Positions 15,866 through 24,495 of a stretch of 64,000 nucleotides of DNA are shown in pieces. The position numbers and the translations under genes were made by a program. Within the stretch, counting starts at the first letter, position 1. Each line of letters starts with the position of its first letter. The DNA is from an uncultured Eubacteriales bacterium (GTDB lineage Bacteria > Bacillota > Clostridia > Christensenellales > Aristaeellaceae): contig CACZXF010000001.1 in NCBI GenBank assembly GCA_902785105.1, positions 1 to 64,000 of the forward strand. Reading direction: 5' to 3'. The notes under the pieces are model-generated. The model saw only the letters and a program-made list of their open reading frames with translations. It was not told the DNA's origin and did no database searches.

Positions 15866-16861
15866 TCACGCCTTCTGACGTGTAAACCTTTTCATCAGCC
15901 CGCTGCCCGCGCCGGTGGACATGATGAGGACCACGATCAGCAGCGCGCCCCAGATGAGGCTGGCATAGTAAGTATTGAGATTGGAGAACATGTTGACGCC
16001 GGTGGCGATGATCTGTATGGTGACGATGGCGATCAGCACGTTCCAGATGCGCCCCATGCCGCCGTCGGGCAGCACGCCGGCCAGCACCAGTATCAGTATG
16101 CAGCGCATGACATAGGAGGTGCCGTAGTCCGCCTTGGCGGAGGCCAGGGTGGAGATCATGATGAGGCAGCCGATGCAGCAGATGACATCGCAGAGGATGT
16201 AGGTGCCGATGACCATGCGCTTCGTGTTGATGGCAGAAAACTCGGCGGCCTTGATGTTGGTGCCCACCATGTAGAGCTTCTCGCCGTAGACCGTGTGCTG
16301 CAACAGGAAATAGCTGATGGCGAATATCACCAGGAAGATCAGCAGCGGCACGGGCAGGAAGCCGAACAGGTACTTATGGCCGATCTCGGTGTACAGCGCG
16401 GGGAGGCCTTTGACGGTGTTGCCGTTGGTCAGCGCCACGGAGAGGCCGGTCCAGACGAGCTGCATGGCGATGGTCGCCATCACCGGGGGGATGTCCAGAT
16501 ACGCCACCAGCAGGCCGTTGATCAGCCCGCCGCAGGCCGCGATGGCCAGGGCGATGAGTATGCCGACCAGGATCACGCCGCCGGCGGGGCTGTCAGCCCG
16601 TCCGGCCATGTAGCGCACGGCCATGATGGTGGCGAAATTGCCCAGGGCCATGAAGGACATGTCCATCTTGCCGCAGATGAAGCAGAACATCAGGCCCAGC
16701 GTGACCACGCCGTACTCTGGGAACTGCATGGCGATGCCCAACCACACGTCGCCCTTCCAGAGCATCGCGCCCTTGGTGAGGGTGAAGAACAGCAGCACCA
16801 CAGCCATCAGGCCCAGCAGCATGAAGGTATAGCTGTATTTTTCCAGAGACTTATGCTTCAT
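15866..16861 (-). CDS. Sugar ABC transporter permease (RbsC/BPD_transp_2 family)
   Basis: A 331-residue membrane protein with eight to ten hydrophobic helices. The family signature is seen in the order MSFMALGNFATIMAVRYMAG, then the loop CGGLINGLLVAYLDIPPVMATIAM that contacts the ATPase (positions about 105-130). It is one of two permeases that form the channel of a CUT2-type importer. It lies 15 bases after the sister permease gene and is the last gene of the operon. Confidence 0.9.
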   Translation of the reverse strand: MKHKSLEKYSYTFMLLGLMAVVLLFFTLTKGAMLWKGDVWLGIAMQFPEYGVVTLGLMFCFICGKMDMSFMALGNFATIMAVRYMAGRADSPAGGVILVGILIALAIAACGGLINGLLVAYLDIPPVMATIAMQLVWTGLSVALTNGNTVKGLPALYTEIGHKYLFGFLPVPLLIFLVIFAISYFLLQHTVYGEKLYMVGTNIKAAEFSAINTKRMVIGTYILCDVICCIGCLIMISTLASAKADYGTSYVMRCILILVLAGVLPDGGMGRIWNVLIAIVTIQIIATGVNMFSNLNTYYASLIWGALLIVVLIMSTGAGSGLMKRFTRQKA

Positions 16862-16876
16862 TTTCCCGCACCTCCG

Positions 16877-17890
16877 TCAATGCTTCTGGCGCTTGGCCTG
16901 GAGCGCGGAGACCGTCACGCCCACCAGGATCACCAGGCCGTTGAAGAACTGCTGCCAGTAGGAATCGATGCCCAGTATGAGCATGGAGTTGGACACCAGC
17001 GATATGATGCCCACGGCCACCATGGTGCCGAACACCGTGCCCTCGCCGCCGTAGATGGATGCGCCGCCCAGGATGACCGCCGGGATGATGGTCATCTCGC
17101 GGCCCACCATGGCCTTGGGGATGGACTGGCTCTCCATGCAGACGCGGATCATGCCAATGAAGCCAGAGGCCGCGCCCACGGCGGAATAGAGGAGGAACTT
17201 CGTCCGCTTGACGTTGTAGCCCGCGCGCTCGGCGGAGACCTCGTTGCCGCCGATGGCGTAGAGGGCGCGGCCGAACATGGTCTTATTCAGTATAAATGAA
17301 ACGATGAGACACAGCGCGATGAGGAACAGCACCATGGCCGACAGTGTGAAGCGAATCTTGCCGTCGGTGCCCTCCAGGATGTAGAGCTTGCCGAAGGTCT
17401 TGAAGCCGTTGGGGAGGGTCGAGGTGATCTCCTTCAGCGCCAGCAGACCCATGGAGATGCCGGTGAAGAGGGTCTGCGTGCCCAGGGTGACGATCATGGT
17501 GTTCAGCTTAAAGTTTGAAATGATCCAGCCATTCAGCATGCCCAGCACCCAACCGATAGCCGCGGCCATGACGAAGCCCAGGAGCGGGCTGGTCTGGCAC
17601 CAGCCGTTGTTGAGACAGAGGGTGCAGGTCAGCGAATAGGACAGCGCCGCGATGGCCGGGAAGGACAGGTCGAAGCCGCCGGAGATCATGACCACCAGCG
17701 AGCACATGGCGAACATGCCGTCCACCACCATGGTGCGCAGCACGGTGGTATTCATGCGGGTGAACACCCCGGGCAGGGCGAACAGCTTGCCGCCGGACTT
17801 CACCTGCACCACCACGCAGAGCAGGATCAGCAACAGGAACATATAAAATTCGGTTCTGCGCGTCATGCGCTTCAATGCAGCCTTGTTCAT
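16877..17890 (-). CDS. Sugar ABC transporter permease (RbsC/BPD_transp_2 family), second subunit
   Basis: A 337-residue permease with the same fold as its neighbour: GGFDLSFPAIAALSYSLTC near residue 65 and the coupling segment GWVLGMLNGWIISNFKLNTM near 120. CUT2 importers with two different permeases are typical of rhamnose, AI-2 and several deoxy-sugar systems. It lies 12 bases after the ATPase gene. Confidence 0.9.
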   Translation of the reverse strand: MNKAALKRMTRRTEFYMFLLLILLCVVVQVKSGGKLFALPGVFTRMNTTVLRTMVVDGMFAMCSLVVMISGGFDLSFPAIAALSYSLTCTLCLNNGWCQTSPLLGFVMAAAIGWVLGMLNGWIISNFKLNTMIVTLGTQTLFTGISMGLLALKEITSTLPNGFKTFGKLYILEGTDGKIRFTLSAMVLFLIALCLIVSFILNKTMFGRALYAIGGNEVSAERAGYNVKRTKFLLYSAVGAASGFIGMIRVCMESQSIPKAMVGREMTIIPAVILGGASIYGGEGTVFGTMVAVGIISLVSNSMLILGIDSYWQQFFNGLVILVGVTVSALQAKRQKH

Positions 17891-17902
17891 GCGCCCGCCT
17901 CC

Positions 17903-19387
17903 TTAACGGATGATTTCGAGGATGTTCTCCTCGGTGATCCTGTCGCCCTCCATCTCGCCCACCAGGCTCCCGTCCTTCATGACGATGACGCGGTTGCAGT
18001 TGACCACCACCTCGGCCAGGTCGTCGGAGATGATGATGACCGCCAGGCCGTTGTTCGCCAGATCGTGGACCAGGGCGTGGATGTCCTGCTTCGCGCCGAT
18101 GTCCACGCCCACGGTGGGGCCGTTGAGGATCAGCACGTCCAGATCATTGTTCAGCCACTTGGAGAGGACGATCTTCTGCTGGTTGCCGCCGGAGAGGGTC
18201 GAGGCGTGCTTGTGGGCGTCGTCGGTGGCGATGGAGAAGGTCTTGACCCACTCGTTGGACTTCTCAAACAGCTCGTCGTGGCGTATGGTGCCCAGTGTCC
18301 GGGTGAGCTGCTTTAGTGAAGAGAGCATGATGTTGTCCGCAATGGGCTGTCGCAGGCACAGGCCCTCGGTGAGACGGTCCTCCGGAACGTAGCCAATGCG
18401 CAGCTTCTGGGCGGCGATGGGAGAGGTGATTCTGACCTGCTGACCGTTTAATGTGATGGTTCCGGAATCGACTTTGCCGAGGCCGAACAGCGACAGGGCC
18501 AGCTCCGTGCGCCCGGAGCCCAGCAGGCCGGTGATGCCCAATATCTCGCCCTTGCGCAGCTCAAAGCTCACATCCTGGAACTTGTCCTTCCAGGTCAGGT
18601 GATCGACCTTCAAAACAGGGTCCTTAGAGATGTTTTTCGGGATGAAATAGTCGTCCTCGATCTCGCGGCCCGTCATATAATAGGTAAAGTCCTTTTTGGT
18701 CAGGTCGGCGGTGAGACCGGAATAGACGTTTTTGCCGTTGCGCATGATGCACACGTCGTCGGAAATCTCAAAAATTTCCTCAGTCTTGTGGCTGATGAAC
18801 ATGATGGCGATGCCCGAATCCCGGAGCTGGCGGACGGTCTTGAAGAGGGCGTCCACCTCCTTCTTGGTCAGCGCCGTGGTGGGCTCGTCCATGATGATGA
18901 GCTTGGCGTTGAACAGCAGGGCGCGACAGATGGCGACGAGCTGCTTGTCGGCCACGGAAAGCTCACCCATTTTTGTATGAAGGTCGATGTCATAGCCGAT
19001 CTTGGAGAGGGCCTCCTTGGCCGTCTGCTCCCAGCGCTTGCGGTTGACGAGCTTGCGGTTGGCGGTGATCTCGGAGTTGATGGCCAGGTTTTCCATGACA
19101 GTGAGGTTTGGGAAGATGGACAGGTCCTGATAGATGACCTGTATGCCCAGCCGGGTGGCCTCGGCGGGGGTGATCTTCTCGATGGTCTTGCCCTCGAAGG
19201 TCACCTGGCCGGAATCGCGGGTGTACACGCCGGAGATGATCTTCACCAGCGTGGACTTGCCGCAGCCGTTTTCCCCGGCCAGACACATCACCTTGCCGGG
19301 CCTGACCGCGAAATTGACATGATCCAGCGCGTGCACGCCGCCGAAGGACTTGTCGATCCCGGTCATTTGAAGCAGGTATTCAGACAT
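17903..19387 (-). CDS. Sugar ABC transporter ATP-binding protein (RbsA/MglA type, two ATPase domains)
   Basis: A 494-residue CUT2 ATPase with two cassettes. The first has Walker A GENGCGKST near residue 39, signature LSVADKQ and Walker B LIIMDEPT. The second has a degenerate Walker A (GLLGSGRTE), signature LSGGNQQK and LILNGPTVGVD, where Asn replaces the usual Asp/Glu region pattern seen in DEPT. It energises sugar import with the two permeases. Confidence 0.93.
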   Translation of the reverse strand: MSEYLLQMTGIDKSFGGVHALDHVNFAVRPGKVMCLAGENGCGKSTLVKIISGVYTRDSGQVTFEGKTIEKITPAEATRLGIQVIYQDLSIFPNLTVMENLAINSEITANRKLVNRKRWEQTAKEALSKIGYDIDLHTKMGELSVADKQLVAICRALLFNAKLIIMDEPTTALTKKEVDALFKTVRQLRDSGIAIMFISHKTEEIFEISDDVCIMRNGKNVYSGLTADLTKKDFTYYMTGREIEDDYFIPKNISKDPVLKVDHLTWKDKFQDVSFELRKGEILGITGLLGSGRTELALSLFGLGKVDSGTITLNGQQVRITSPIAAQKLRIGYVPEDRLTEGLCLRQPIADNIMLSSLKQLTRTLGTIRHDELFEKSNEWVKTFSIATDDAHKHASTLSGGNQQKIVLSKWLNNDLDVLILNGPTVGVDIGAKQDIHALVHDLANNGLAVIIISDDLAEVVVNCNRVIVMKDGSLVGEMEGDRITEENILEIIR

Positions 19388-19422
19388 AGTGGTTTCTCCT
19401 TTTTGTTTCAGAACAGCCTGTT

Positions 19423-19450
19423 GGGCGGGCGGCGAAATGCCACCCCTACA
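19423..19450. repeat. Type A palindrome, right half only
   Basis: GGGCGGGCGGCGAAATGCCA followed by CCCCTACA is the 3' half of the type A core, with two mismatches. No outer arms are nearby. It lies between the ATPase and binding-protein genes. Confidence 0.6.
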
Positions 19451-19532
19451 TGGGTATTACTCACCAATACCCTGTGTTCCGCTCATGACATCGTATCGAA
19501 TCCGATGCCATCTCATGAGCGCACACATTGCA

Positions 19533-19565
19533 CGAGGCAGGGAAGGGTCAGCCTTCCCTGCCTCG
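19533..19565 (-). terminator. Strong hairpin between binding-protein and ATPase genes
   Basis: A perfect 14-bp stem (CGAGGCAGGGAAGG with CCTTCCCTGCCTCG, loop GTCAG) lies 21 bases after the binding-protein stop. There is no T-run. Such hairpins usually protect the upstream mRNA and raise binding-protein output over the membrane subunits. Confidence 0.65.
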
Positions 19566-19586
19566 CAGAGGCTTGAATCTTGAAGA

Positions 19587-20579
19587 TCAGAAGCCGAAGG
19601 ACTCCCAGTTGTCCACGGTCACGGCCAGATAGCCGTCGCCGAAGATGAAGTTCTTGCCCTTGCCGTTGTCGGCGATGTGGACGGCGTGATAGCCCTCTTC
19701 GCCCAGATCAGCGCCCTCGCCGACCTCTTCGCCCTTGAAGAGCTTCATGGCGGTGTTGAGCTGCACGCGGGCGGTGACGGAGGCGTCCCACAGCGCGACG
19801 GACTTCAGGGTGCCGTTGATGAGGTAATCGGAGACCTCAGCGGGCATGGCGACGGAGATGGCGAACATCTCGCCGGTCAGGCCCATTTCCTCGATGGCGC
19901 GGGCAGCGCCGGGGGCGTCGAAGGAGCCGGTGCCGAGGATGCCCTTCAGGTCGGGATACTTCTCCTTGAGCTGCATGGTGAGGTTGTAGGCCTCCTGAGC
20001 ATCGGAGTTGTCCTCAACGCGCTTGTCGGGCACCAGGGTCATGTTCGGATAGGCGGCCTCCTGGCGGGCGACGGCGGCGTCGGCCCAGTTGTTCTGGCTC
20101 TCCATGGTCATGGAGCCCACCATGGTGATGTACTCACCCTCTTCGCCCATCTGAGCGGCCAGCTCGTCCATCAGGAACGCGCCCAGGCCGGCCTCGTCGA
20201 AGGCCTCGATGTCGAAATCGACGTTGGTCATGCCGGAGGCCTCGGTGGCGATGACGATGACGCCCTTCTCGCGGGCCTGCTTGCAGATCTCCTCGCAGGC
20301 GTCGGGGTCGTTGGGGGAGAAGCACAGGATGTCGATGCCCTGGTTCACCAGGTCGGTCATGATCTGTACCTGCTCGGCGGCGTCGGTGGACGAAGCGCCC
20401 TGATAGATGACGTCGATGCCGTTGTCCTTCGCCCAGGCTTCAACACCCTGCTGCACATGGTCCCACCAGGGCTGGCCGATAACCTTCGGAACGTAGGCGA
20501 TGGTCGGGTTCCCCTCGGCAAAGGCGGCCAGTGACATGAGCATCATGACGGCCAGAACTGCTGCGACGATTTTCTTCAT
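19587..20579 (-). CDS. Sugar ABC transporter substrate-binding protein (type I periplasmic-binding fold)
   Basis: A 330-residue RbsB/RhaS-like protein: signal peptide (about residues 1-21, MKKIVAAVLAVMMLMSLAAFA), then IAYVPKVIGQPWWDHVQQGV, STDAAEQVQIMTDLVNQGID and SPNDPDACEEICKQA. The signal peptide ends AFAEG with no lipobox Cys, unusual for a monoderm importer. Two Trp in the first ligand loop (PWWD) suggest stacking on a sugar ring. It is the first gene of the transporter operon and has the same control block as the URO-D operon. Confidence 0.9.
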   Translation of the reverse strand: MKKIVAAVLAVMMLMSLAAFAEGNPTIAYVPKVIGQPWWDHVQQGVEAWAKDNGIDVIYQGASSTDAAEQVQIMTDLVNQGIDILCFSPNDPDACEEICKQAREKGVIVIATEASGMTNVDFDIEAFDEAGLGAFLMDELAAQMGEEGEYITMVGSMTMESQNNWADAAVARQEAAYPNMTLVPDKRVEDNSDAQEAYNLTMQLKEKYPDLKGILGTGSFDAPGAARAIEEMGLTGEMFAISVAMPAEVSDYLINGTLKSVALWDASVTARVQLNTAMKLFKGEEVGEGADLGEEGYHAVHIADNGKGKNFIFGDGYLAVTVDNWESFGF

Positions 20580-20651
20580 TGCGGTATTCCTCCTGATTTT
20601 TTCTATAACCTCCGCTCAAGGCGGAAATCATCATTAAGAAAACATTATTCT

Positions 20652-20721
20652 TAACATTATAATATCAGAATGTGATGTCAAATTCCATATATGAATCAAA
20701 GATTTATCTGTATATTTTTAA
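20652..20721 (-). promoter_or_regulatory. AraC-type control region and promoter of the sugar ABC operon
   Basis: It aligns gap-free over 70 bases with 15718-15787. The minus strand carries a TATTATAATGTTA -10 region and TTTGACA upstream of it, with conserved ATATACAG and ATATATGG half-sites further upstream. Confidence 0.78.
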
Positions 20722-20842
20722 GGTATTCACTACATTTCCCACGAAATTATGTTAATTAGATGTGTTTAACCCAGCATAACACTCCTCATAAATCTGACAA
20801 AAAACGAGGTAAGACATGGTCCATTTTTGCTTTAAACATAAA

Positions 20843-20854
20843 AAATTCCATATA
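20843..20854. promoter_or_regulatory. Third copy of the AraC half-site
   Basis: AAATTCCATATA is identical over 12 bases to the central block of the 20652-20721 region. It lies upstream of the AraC gene's promoter, as expected for autoregulation. Confidence 0.5.
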
Positions 20855-20871
20855 AACACCATTGTCAACTG

Positions 20872-20900
20872 TGGACAAACGCCGGGCAATGCTGTATAAT
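20872..20900 (+). promoter_or_regulatory. Promoter of the AraC-family gene
   Basis: TGGACA (20872-20877), 17 bases, TATAAT (20895-20900), 30 bases before the ATG. Confidence 0.75.
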
Positions 20901-20929
20901 TTTGATATACCAACCGAGGATGACATAAT

Positions 20930-21841
20930 ATGAGAAGGAATTATTACGCGGACGATCTGGAGCATGACATCGTCGGCACCTGTCCCCATGATGAATACTA
21001 CATCGCCCCGAAGCCGGTGGATCTGAACGCGCTGTACATGCAGGTGAACCGGGCAGGCATCGTGCTGCGGACCCCGGAGGACTTCGTGATCACCCGTGAC
21101 GACGCCTACCGCTACGGGCTAATCCACTGCGTCATCCACGGCCGGGGCAGTGTCTCCTGCCGGGGCCACATGTTCAACGTGGAGGCGGGACAGCTCTTCG
21201 TGCTGGCCCCCAACGAGGGCCATCTCTATTCCTCCGACCCCAAGGACCCGCTGGGACTGGTGTGGGTGGAGTACGGCGGCGGCAACTCGGCCCAGCTCAC
21301 CACCCATGTGTTGGACGTGGGCGGCCCCATCTACTCAGGCGGCACCTTCACGGACGTGATGAACCTCTGCACCTCCATACTCTACCAGCCCGTCCACGAG
21401 GGGCCGGGCATCAGCCTGAAGCTCTATGAAATACTGATGTGCCTGTGCAAGCAGGTGGAGATCGCCTCCACCGGGCGGGCGGTGAACCAGGACATCCTTA
21501 AATACATCGACGAAAACATCGACCGTCGGCTGAGCCTGACGGAGATCTCCCAGGCCTTTGGCTACCATCCCGCCTACTTCTCGTCCTTCTTCTCCCGGAT
21601 GATGGGCACCACTTTCTCGAAATACGTCATGGCCCGCAAGATCAGCCACGCCTGCTACTTATTGGAAACCACCCCCTGGCCCGTGGAGCGCATTGCCCAG
21701 GAGCTGGGCTTTTGTGACATCAGCCATTTCATACAGCGCTTCAAGGCACTCAAACACGTCACCCCCATGGCCTACCGTTCCGCCAGCGTGCTCTATCAGA
21801 AGAAGCGGGCAGGGCGGCGGCTCACCGACAGTCAACAATGA
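20930..21841 (+). CDS. AraC-family transcriptional regulator
   Basis: A 303-residue regulator. An N-terminal cupin-like sensor (YRYGLIHCVIHGRGSVSCRG, then VEAGQLFVLAPNEGHLYSSD) is followed by the C-terminal double helix-turn-helix: RRLSLTEISQAFGYHPAYFS with FSRMMGTTFSKYV and then VERIAQELGFCDISHFIQRF. The sensor type fits a sugar ligand. It lies divergent from the ABC operon and most likely controls it and the URO-D operon, since both share a promoter block. Confidence 0.92.
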   Translation: MRRNYYADDLEHDIVGTCPHDEYYIAPKPVDLNALYMQVNRAGIVLRTPEDFVITRDDAYRYGLIHCVIHGRGSVSCRGHMFNVEAGQLFVLAPNEGHLYSSDPKDPLGLVWVEYGGGNSAQLTTHVLDVGGPIYSGGTFTDVMNLCTSILYQPVHEGPGISLKLYEILMCLCKQVEIASTGRAVNQDILKYIDENIDRRLSLTEISQAFGYHPAYFSSFFSRMMGTTFSKYVMARKISHACYLLETTPWPVERIAQELGFCDISHFIQRFKALKHVTPMAYRSASVLYQKKRAGRRLTDSQQ

Positions 21842-21860
21842 TAAAGTGAGGTATAAATCC

Positions 21861-22460
21861 ATGATTGAAAATATGAAGTGGACCCGTGAACCCGCGAAGT
21901 ATTCCATTGCACCGGACAGAATTGAGATCACCACCCTCCCCCACACCGACCTGTGGCAGCGGACCTATTACCACTTCCGCAATGACAACGCCCCTGTCCT
22001 GCAAATGGAGACGGACGAGAAGTTCTTCTCCTTCGTCGTTAAGACCGACTTTTCGGGCAGTCACCACCGCTTCGACCAGTGCGGCATTGTGATGTATCTC
22101 GATTCCGAAAACTGGCTGAAGGGCTCCGTGGAGTATGAAAATGAGCAGTTCCAGCACCTCGGCTCCGTGGTCACCAACCACGGTTATTCCGACTGGGCCA
22201 CCACCGCCATCCCCGCCGATGTGAAGCAGATGTGGTATCGCTTTAGCCGCCGGGAGGACGACTATTGCATCGAATGCTCCAGTGACGGCGTGAGCTTCTC
22301 CCAGATGCGCGTATGCCATATGTGGGAAGGCGCGGGAACCATCCGCTTCGGGGTCTACGCCTGCTCGCCGGAGGATTCCAGCTTTACTTCCGTCTTTACC
22401 GATATGAAGATCACCGAATGCGCCTGGAAGGCCCACGACGGCCAGCAGCCCGACGAATAA
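21861..22460 (+). CDS. DUF1349 family concanavalin-like protein
   Basis: A 199-residue beta-sandwich protein matching the DUF1349 pattern: KWTREP at the start, FFSFVVKTDFSGSHHRFDQCG, then GIVMYLDSENWLKGSVEYEN and RFGVYACSPE. It has no signal peptide, so it is cytosolic. Family members occur with sugar-use genes, but a biochemical role is not firmly known. The start follows the AraC stop by 19 bases, so it belongs to the regulator's operon. Confidence 0.82.
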   Translation: MIENMKWTREPAKYSIAPDRIEITTLPHTDLWQRTYYHFRNDNAPVLQMETDEKFFSFVVKTDFSGSHHRFDQCGIVMYLDSENWLKGSVEYENEQFQHLGSVVTNHGYSDWATTAIPADVKQMWYRFSRREDDYCIECSSDGVSFSQMRVCHMWEGAGTIRFGVYACSPEDSSFTSVFTDMKITECAWKAHDGQQPDE

Positions 22461-22473
22461 AGGAAGGTTACGC

Positions 22474-22707
22474 ATGAAAAGCATATTGATCTCGGATACG
22501 ACGCGGGAGGAACGGGAGCAGATCATCGCGGAGTCCATCGGGAACATCGACGGAGCCTGTGACGGATGCAGCCCGGGCCTCATCAAAATGTATGAGGATT
22601 ACATCGAGGGGCACAGGGAATTGCGGGAAATCAACATGGAGTTCAACGCCCGGTATACATCCGGAAGGATGGGACCTGAGCGGAGCGGGTGCGATTACGC
22701 GAACTGA
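22474..22707 (+). CDS. Small conserved protein of unknown function
   Basis: A 77-residue soluble protein (MKSILISDTTREEREQIIAE; NIDGACDGCSPGLIKMYEDY; INMEFNARY). The CDGC motif and the NIDGACDGC block look conserved, and I recall similar small clostridial proteins under misleading names. Its AAGGAAGGTTACGC site is good. It lies 13 bases after DUF1349 and 24 before dinB. Confidence 0.7.
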   Translation: MKSILISDTTREEREQIIAESIGNIDGACDGCSPGLIKMYEDYIEGHRELREINMEFNARYTSGRMGPERSGCDYAN

Positions 22708-22731
22708 CGGGTTATAGGGAGGCGAAGAGAG

Positions 22732-23961
22732 ATGGCGGACCGCGTCATATTCCACGCGGATTGCAACAACTTCTTCGCCTCCTGCGAATGTCTGGAGCGG
22801 CCCGAATTGAAGGATGTGCCCATGGCGGTGGCCGGGGACCCGGAGAACCGGGTGGGCGTGGTGGTGGCGAAGAACGAGCTGGCGAAGAAGTTCGGGGTGA
22901 AGACCACCGACACGGTCTACGCGGCGAAGAAGAAATGCCCCGGCATCGTATTCGTGCCGCCGAGGCATCATTATTATGGGGCAATTTCACGGCGGGTCAA
23001 CGCGATTTACTGCGAATATACGGAGTATGTGGAGCCGGCCTCCATCGACGAATCCTATTTGGATGTGACCCAGGCGCTGCCGTTTTACGGACTGACGCCG
23101 CGGGAACTGGCCGACGAGCTTCGGCGGCGGGTGCGGGAGGAAATCGGAATCACCATATCCGTGGGCGTGTCCTTCTGCAAGATATTCGCCAAGATGGGCA
23201 GCGATTACAAGAAGCCGGACGCGACGACGGTCATCACGCGGGAGAATTACAGGGATATGCTTTGGCCGCTGCCGGTGTCCGACCTGCTGTTCGCGGGCAA
23301 AGCGGCGGTGAAGCGGCTCAATAAAAAGGAAATCAGGACCATCGGCGATCTGGCCCAAACACCGGCGGATGATATACATGACGCCCTGGGCAAACAGGGG
23401 GACATGCTGTGGCGCTACGCCAACGGCATCGACGATTCGCCGGTACAGTTGTTCGGCACAGCGCGGGAGATTAAGTCCATCAGCCGGGGCCGCACCTTCA
23501 AGCGGGATCTTGTGACGGAGATGGAGATCCACACGGCCATCGCCTACCTGACAGACGAGGTGGCGCGGAACCTGCGTCGGCACGATTTGAAGGGCGAGGT
23601 GGTCAGCGTCCATATTCGGCGGCCCGATATGGCCGAGATTTCACGACAGACCACGCTGGGAAGGTATACCTATCTACAGCACGACATACAGAAAACCGCC
23701 ATACAGCTTGTGAGAGACAATTGGCGCATTGGGGAGCCTATAAGGGCGATGACCGTCGGGGTGACGAGATTGGTGCCCTCCGGGGAGGCGGTGGAACAGC
23801 TTTCACTGTTTGACCTTGTAGAGGACAACGCGCGGGACAGAAACCGACAGGAGCGCCTCGAAGCCGCCGTCGCCGCCCTGCGGGAAAAGCATGGGAATTA
23901 CAGCATCACGCTGGGATTTCAGAATAATGAGGATATTGGACTTAGGCGGGGCAGGAGATAG
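22732..23961 (+). CDS. dinB: DNA polymerase IV (Y-family translesion polymerase)
   Basis: A 409-residue Y-family polymerase. Palm motifs are HADCNNFFASCE near residue 8 (first catalytic Asp) and EPASIDESYLDVT near 105 (Asp-Glu pair). Helix-hairpin-helix NKKEIRTIGDLAQ and a little-finger domain follow. EQLSLFD near residue 363 is a sliding-clamp binding motif. It copies past damaged bases with low fidelity. It is transcribed behind the small protein and not preceded by a LexA-like box that I can see. Confidence 0.93.
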   Translation: MADRVIFHADCNNFFASCECLERPELKDVPMAVAGDPENRVGVVVAKNELAKKFGVKTTDTVYAAKKKCPGIVFVPPRHHYYGAISRRVNAIYCEYTEYVEPASIDESYLDVTQALPFYGLTPRELADELRRRVREEIGITISVGVSFCKIFAKMGSDYKKPDATTVITRENYRDMLWPLPVSDLLFAGKAAVKRLNKKEIRTIGDLAQTPADDIHDALGKQGDMLWRYANGIDDSPVQLFGTAREIKSISRGRTFKRDLVTEMEIHTAIAYLTDEVARNLRRHDLKGEVVSVHIRRPDMAEISRQTTLGRYTYLQHDIQKTAIQLVRDNWRIGEPIRAMTVGVTRLVPSGEAVEQLSLFDLVEDNARDRNRQERLEAAVAALREKHGNYSITLGFQNNEDIGLRRGRR

Positions 23962-23966
23962 AGCAC

Positions 23967-24090
23967 GAAATTTTAATTTGTAGGGAAGAAAACGAACCTC
24001 TCAGTCAGCTTCGCTGACAGCTCCCCTTAAAAAAGGAAGCTGGCGCGAAGCGACTGAGAGGTCATCTCCCCAACAAATCCCCGTTAATTC
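23967..24090. repeat. Compound palindrome, inner type C
   Basis: Outer arms as in the other copies (ATTTTAATTTGTAGGGA at 23970 and CCCCAACAAATCCCCGTTAA at 24068) enclose a third kind of inner palindrome. It begins ACCTCTCAGTCAGCTTCGCTG and ends GCGAAGCGACTGAGAGGT (23996-24062). Confidence 0.8.
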
Positions 24091-24125
24091 AAAAAACATA
24101 CAAATATTATTAAGGAAATCCCAAA

Positions 24126-24389
24126 TCAGTCCCCTATACAGAGCGCTTTAGCGAGTTCGGCAACATATCTTACAGAAGCATTCGGAGTCCAAGAGACAGA
24201 ACCATCAAGGCGGACGCGCTTTAGTTTGGCGAGGAAGCGAAAGACTGGACGGAAGGAATATTTGGAAGCGACAGGATTAGAAGAAAGCAGCTTTTTGACT
24301 CTGGAGTCAATAATAACTGAGAGGTAGTTGATGAATTCAGTAGCATAGAGACGATAATCTCCTTGTAACATTGACAGTGTCCAATTCAA
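24126..24389 (-). pseudogene. C-terminal remnant of a DDE transposase (IS4/IS1634-like)
   Basis: An 87-codon open frame ending at 24126 reads EFINYLSVIIDSRVKKLL, then FRPVFRFLAKLKRVRLDG. That is the style of the C-terminal end of IS4/IS1634-class transposases (EFINFLSVIM..., then KxxRxDGS). The catalytic part is missing. Family assignment is by recall of motif style only. Confidence 0.5.
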
Positions 24390-24495
24390 TCAAGTTTTTG
24401 TAGAGATAAACTTACGTATATACCGATATTCTATGCCAACTTGTAGCAGAAATTTGGACACGGTGTTTTTTTCTGAGCAGGACACCTGGATCAAT

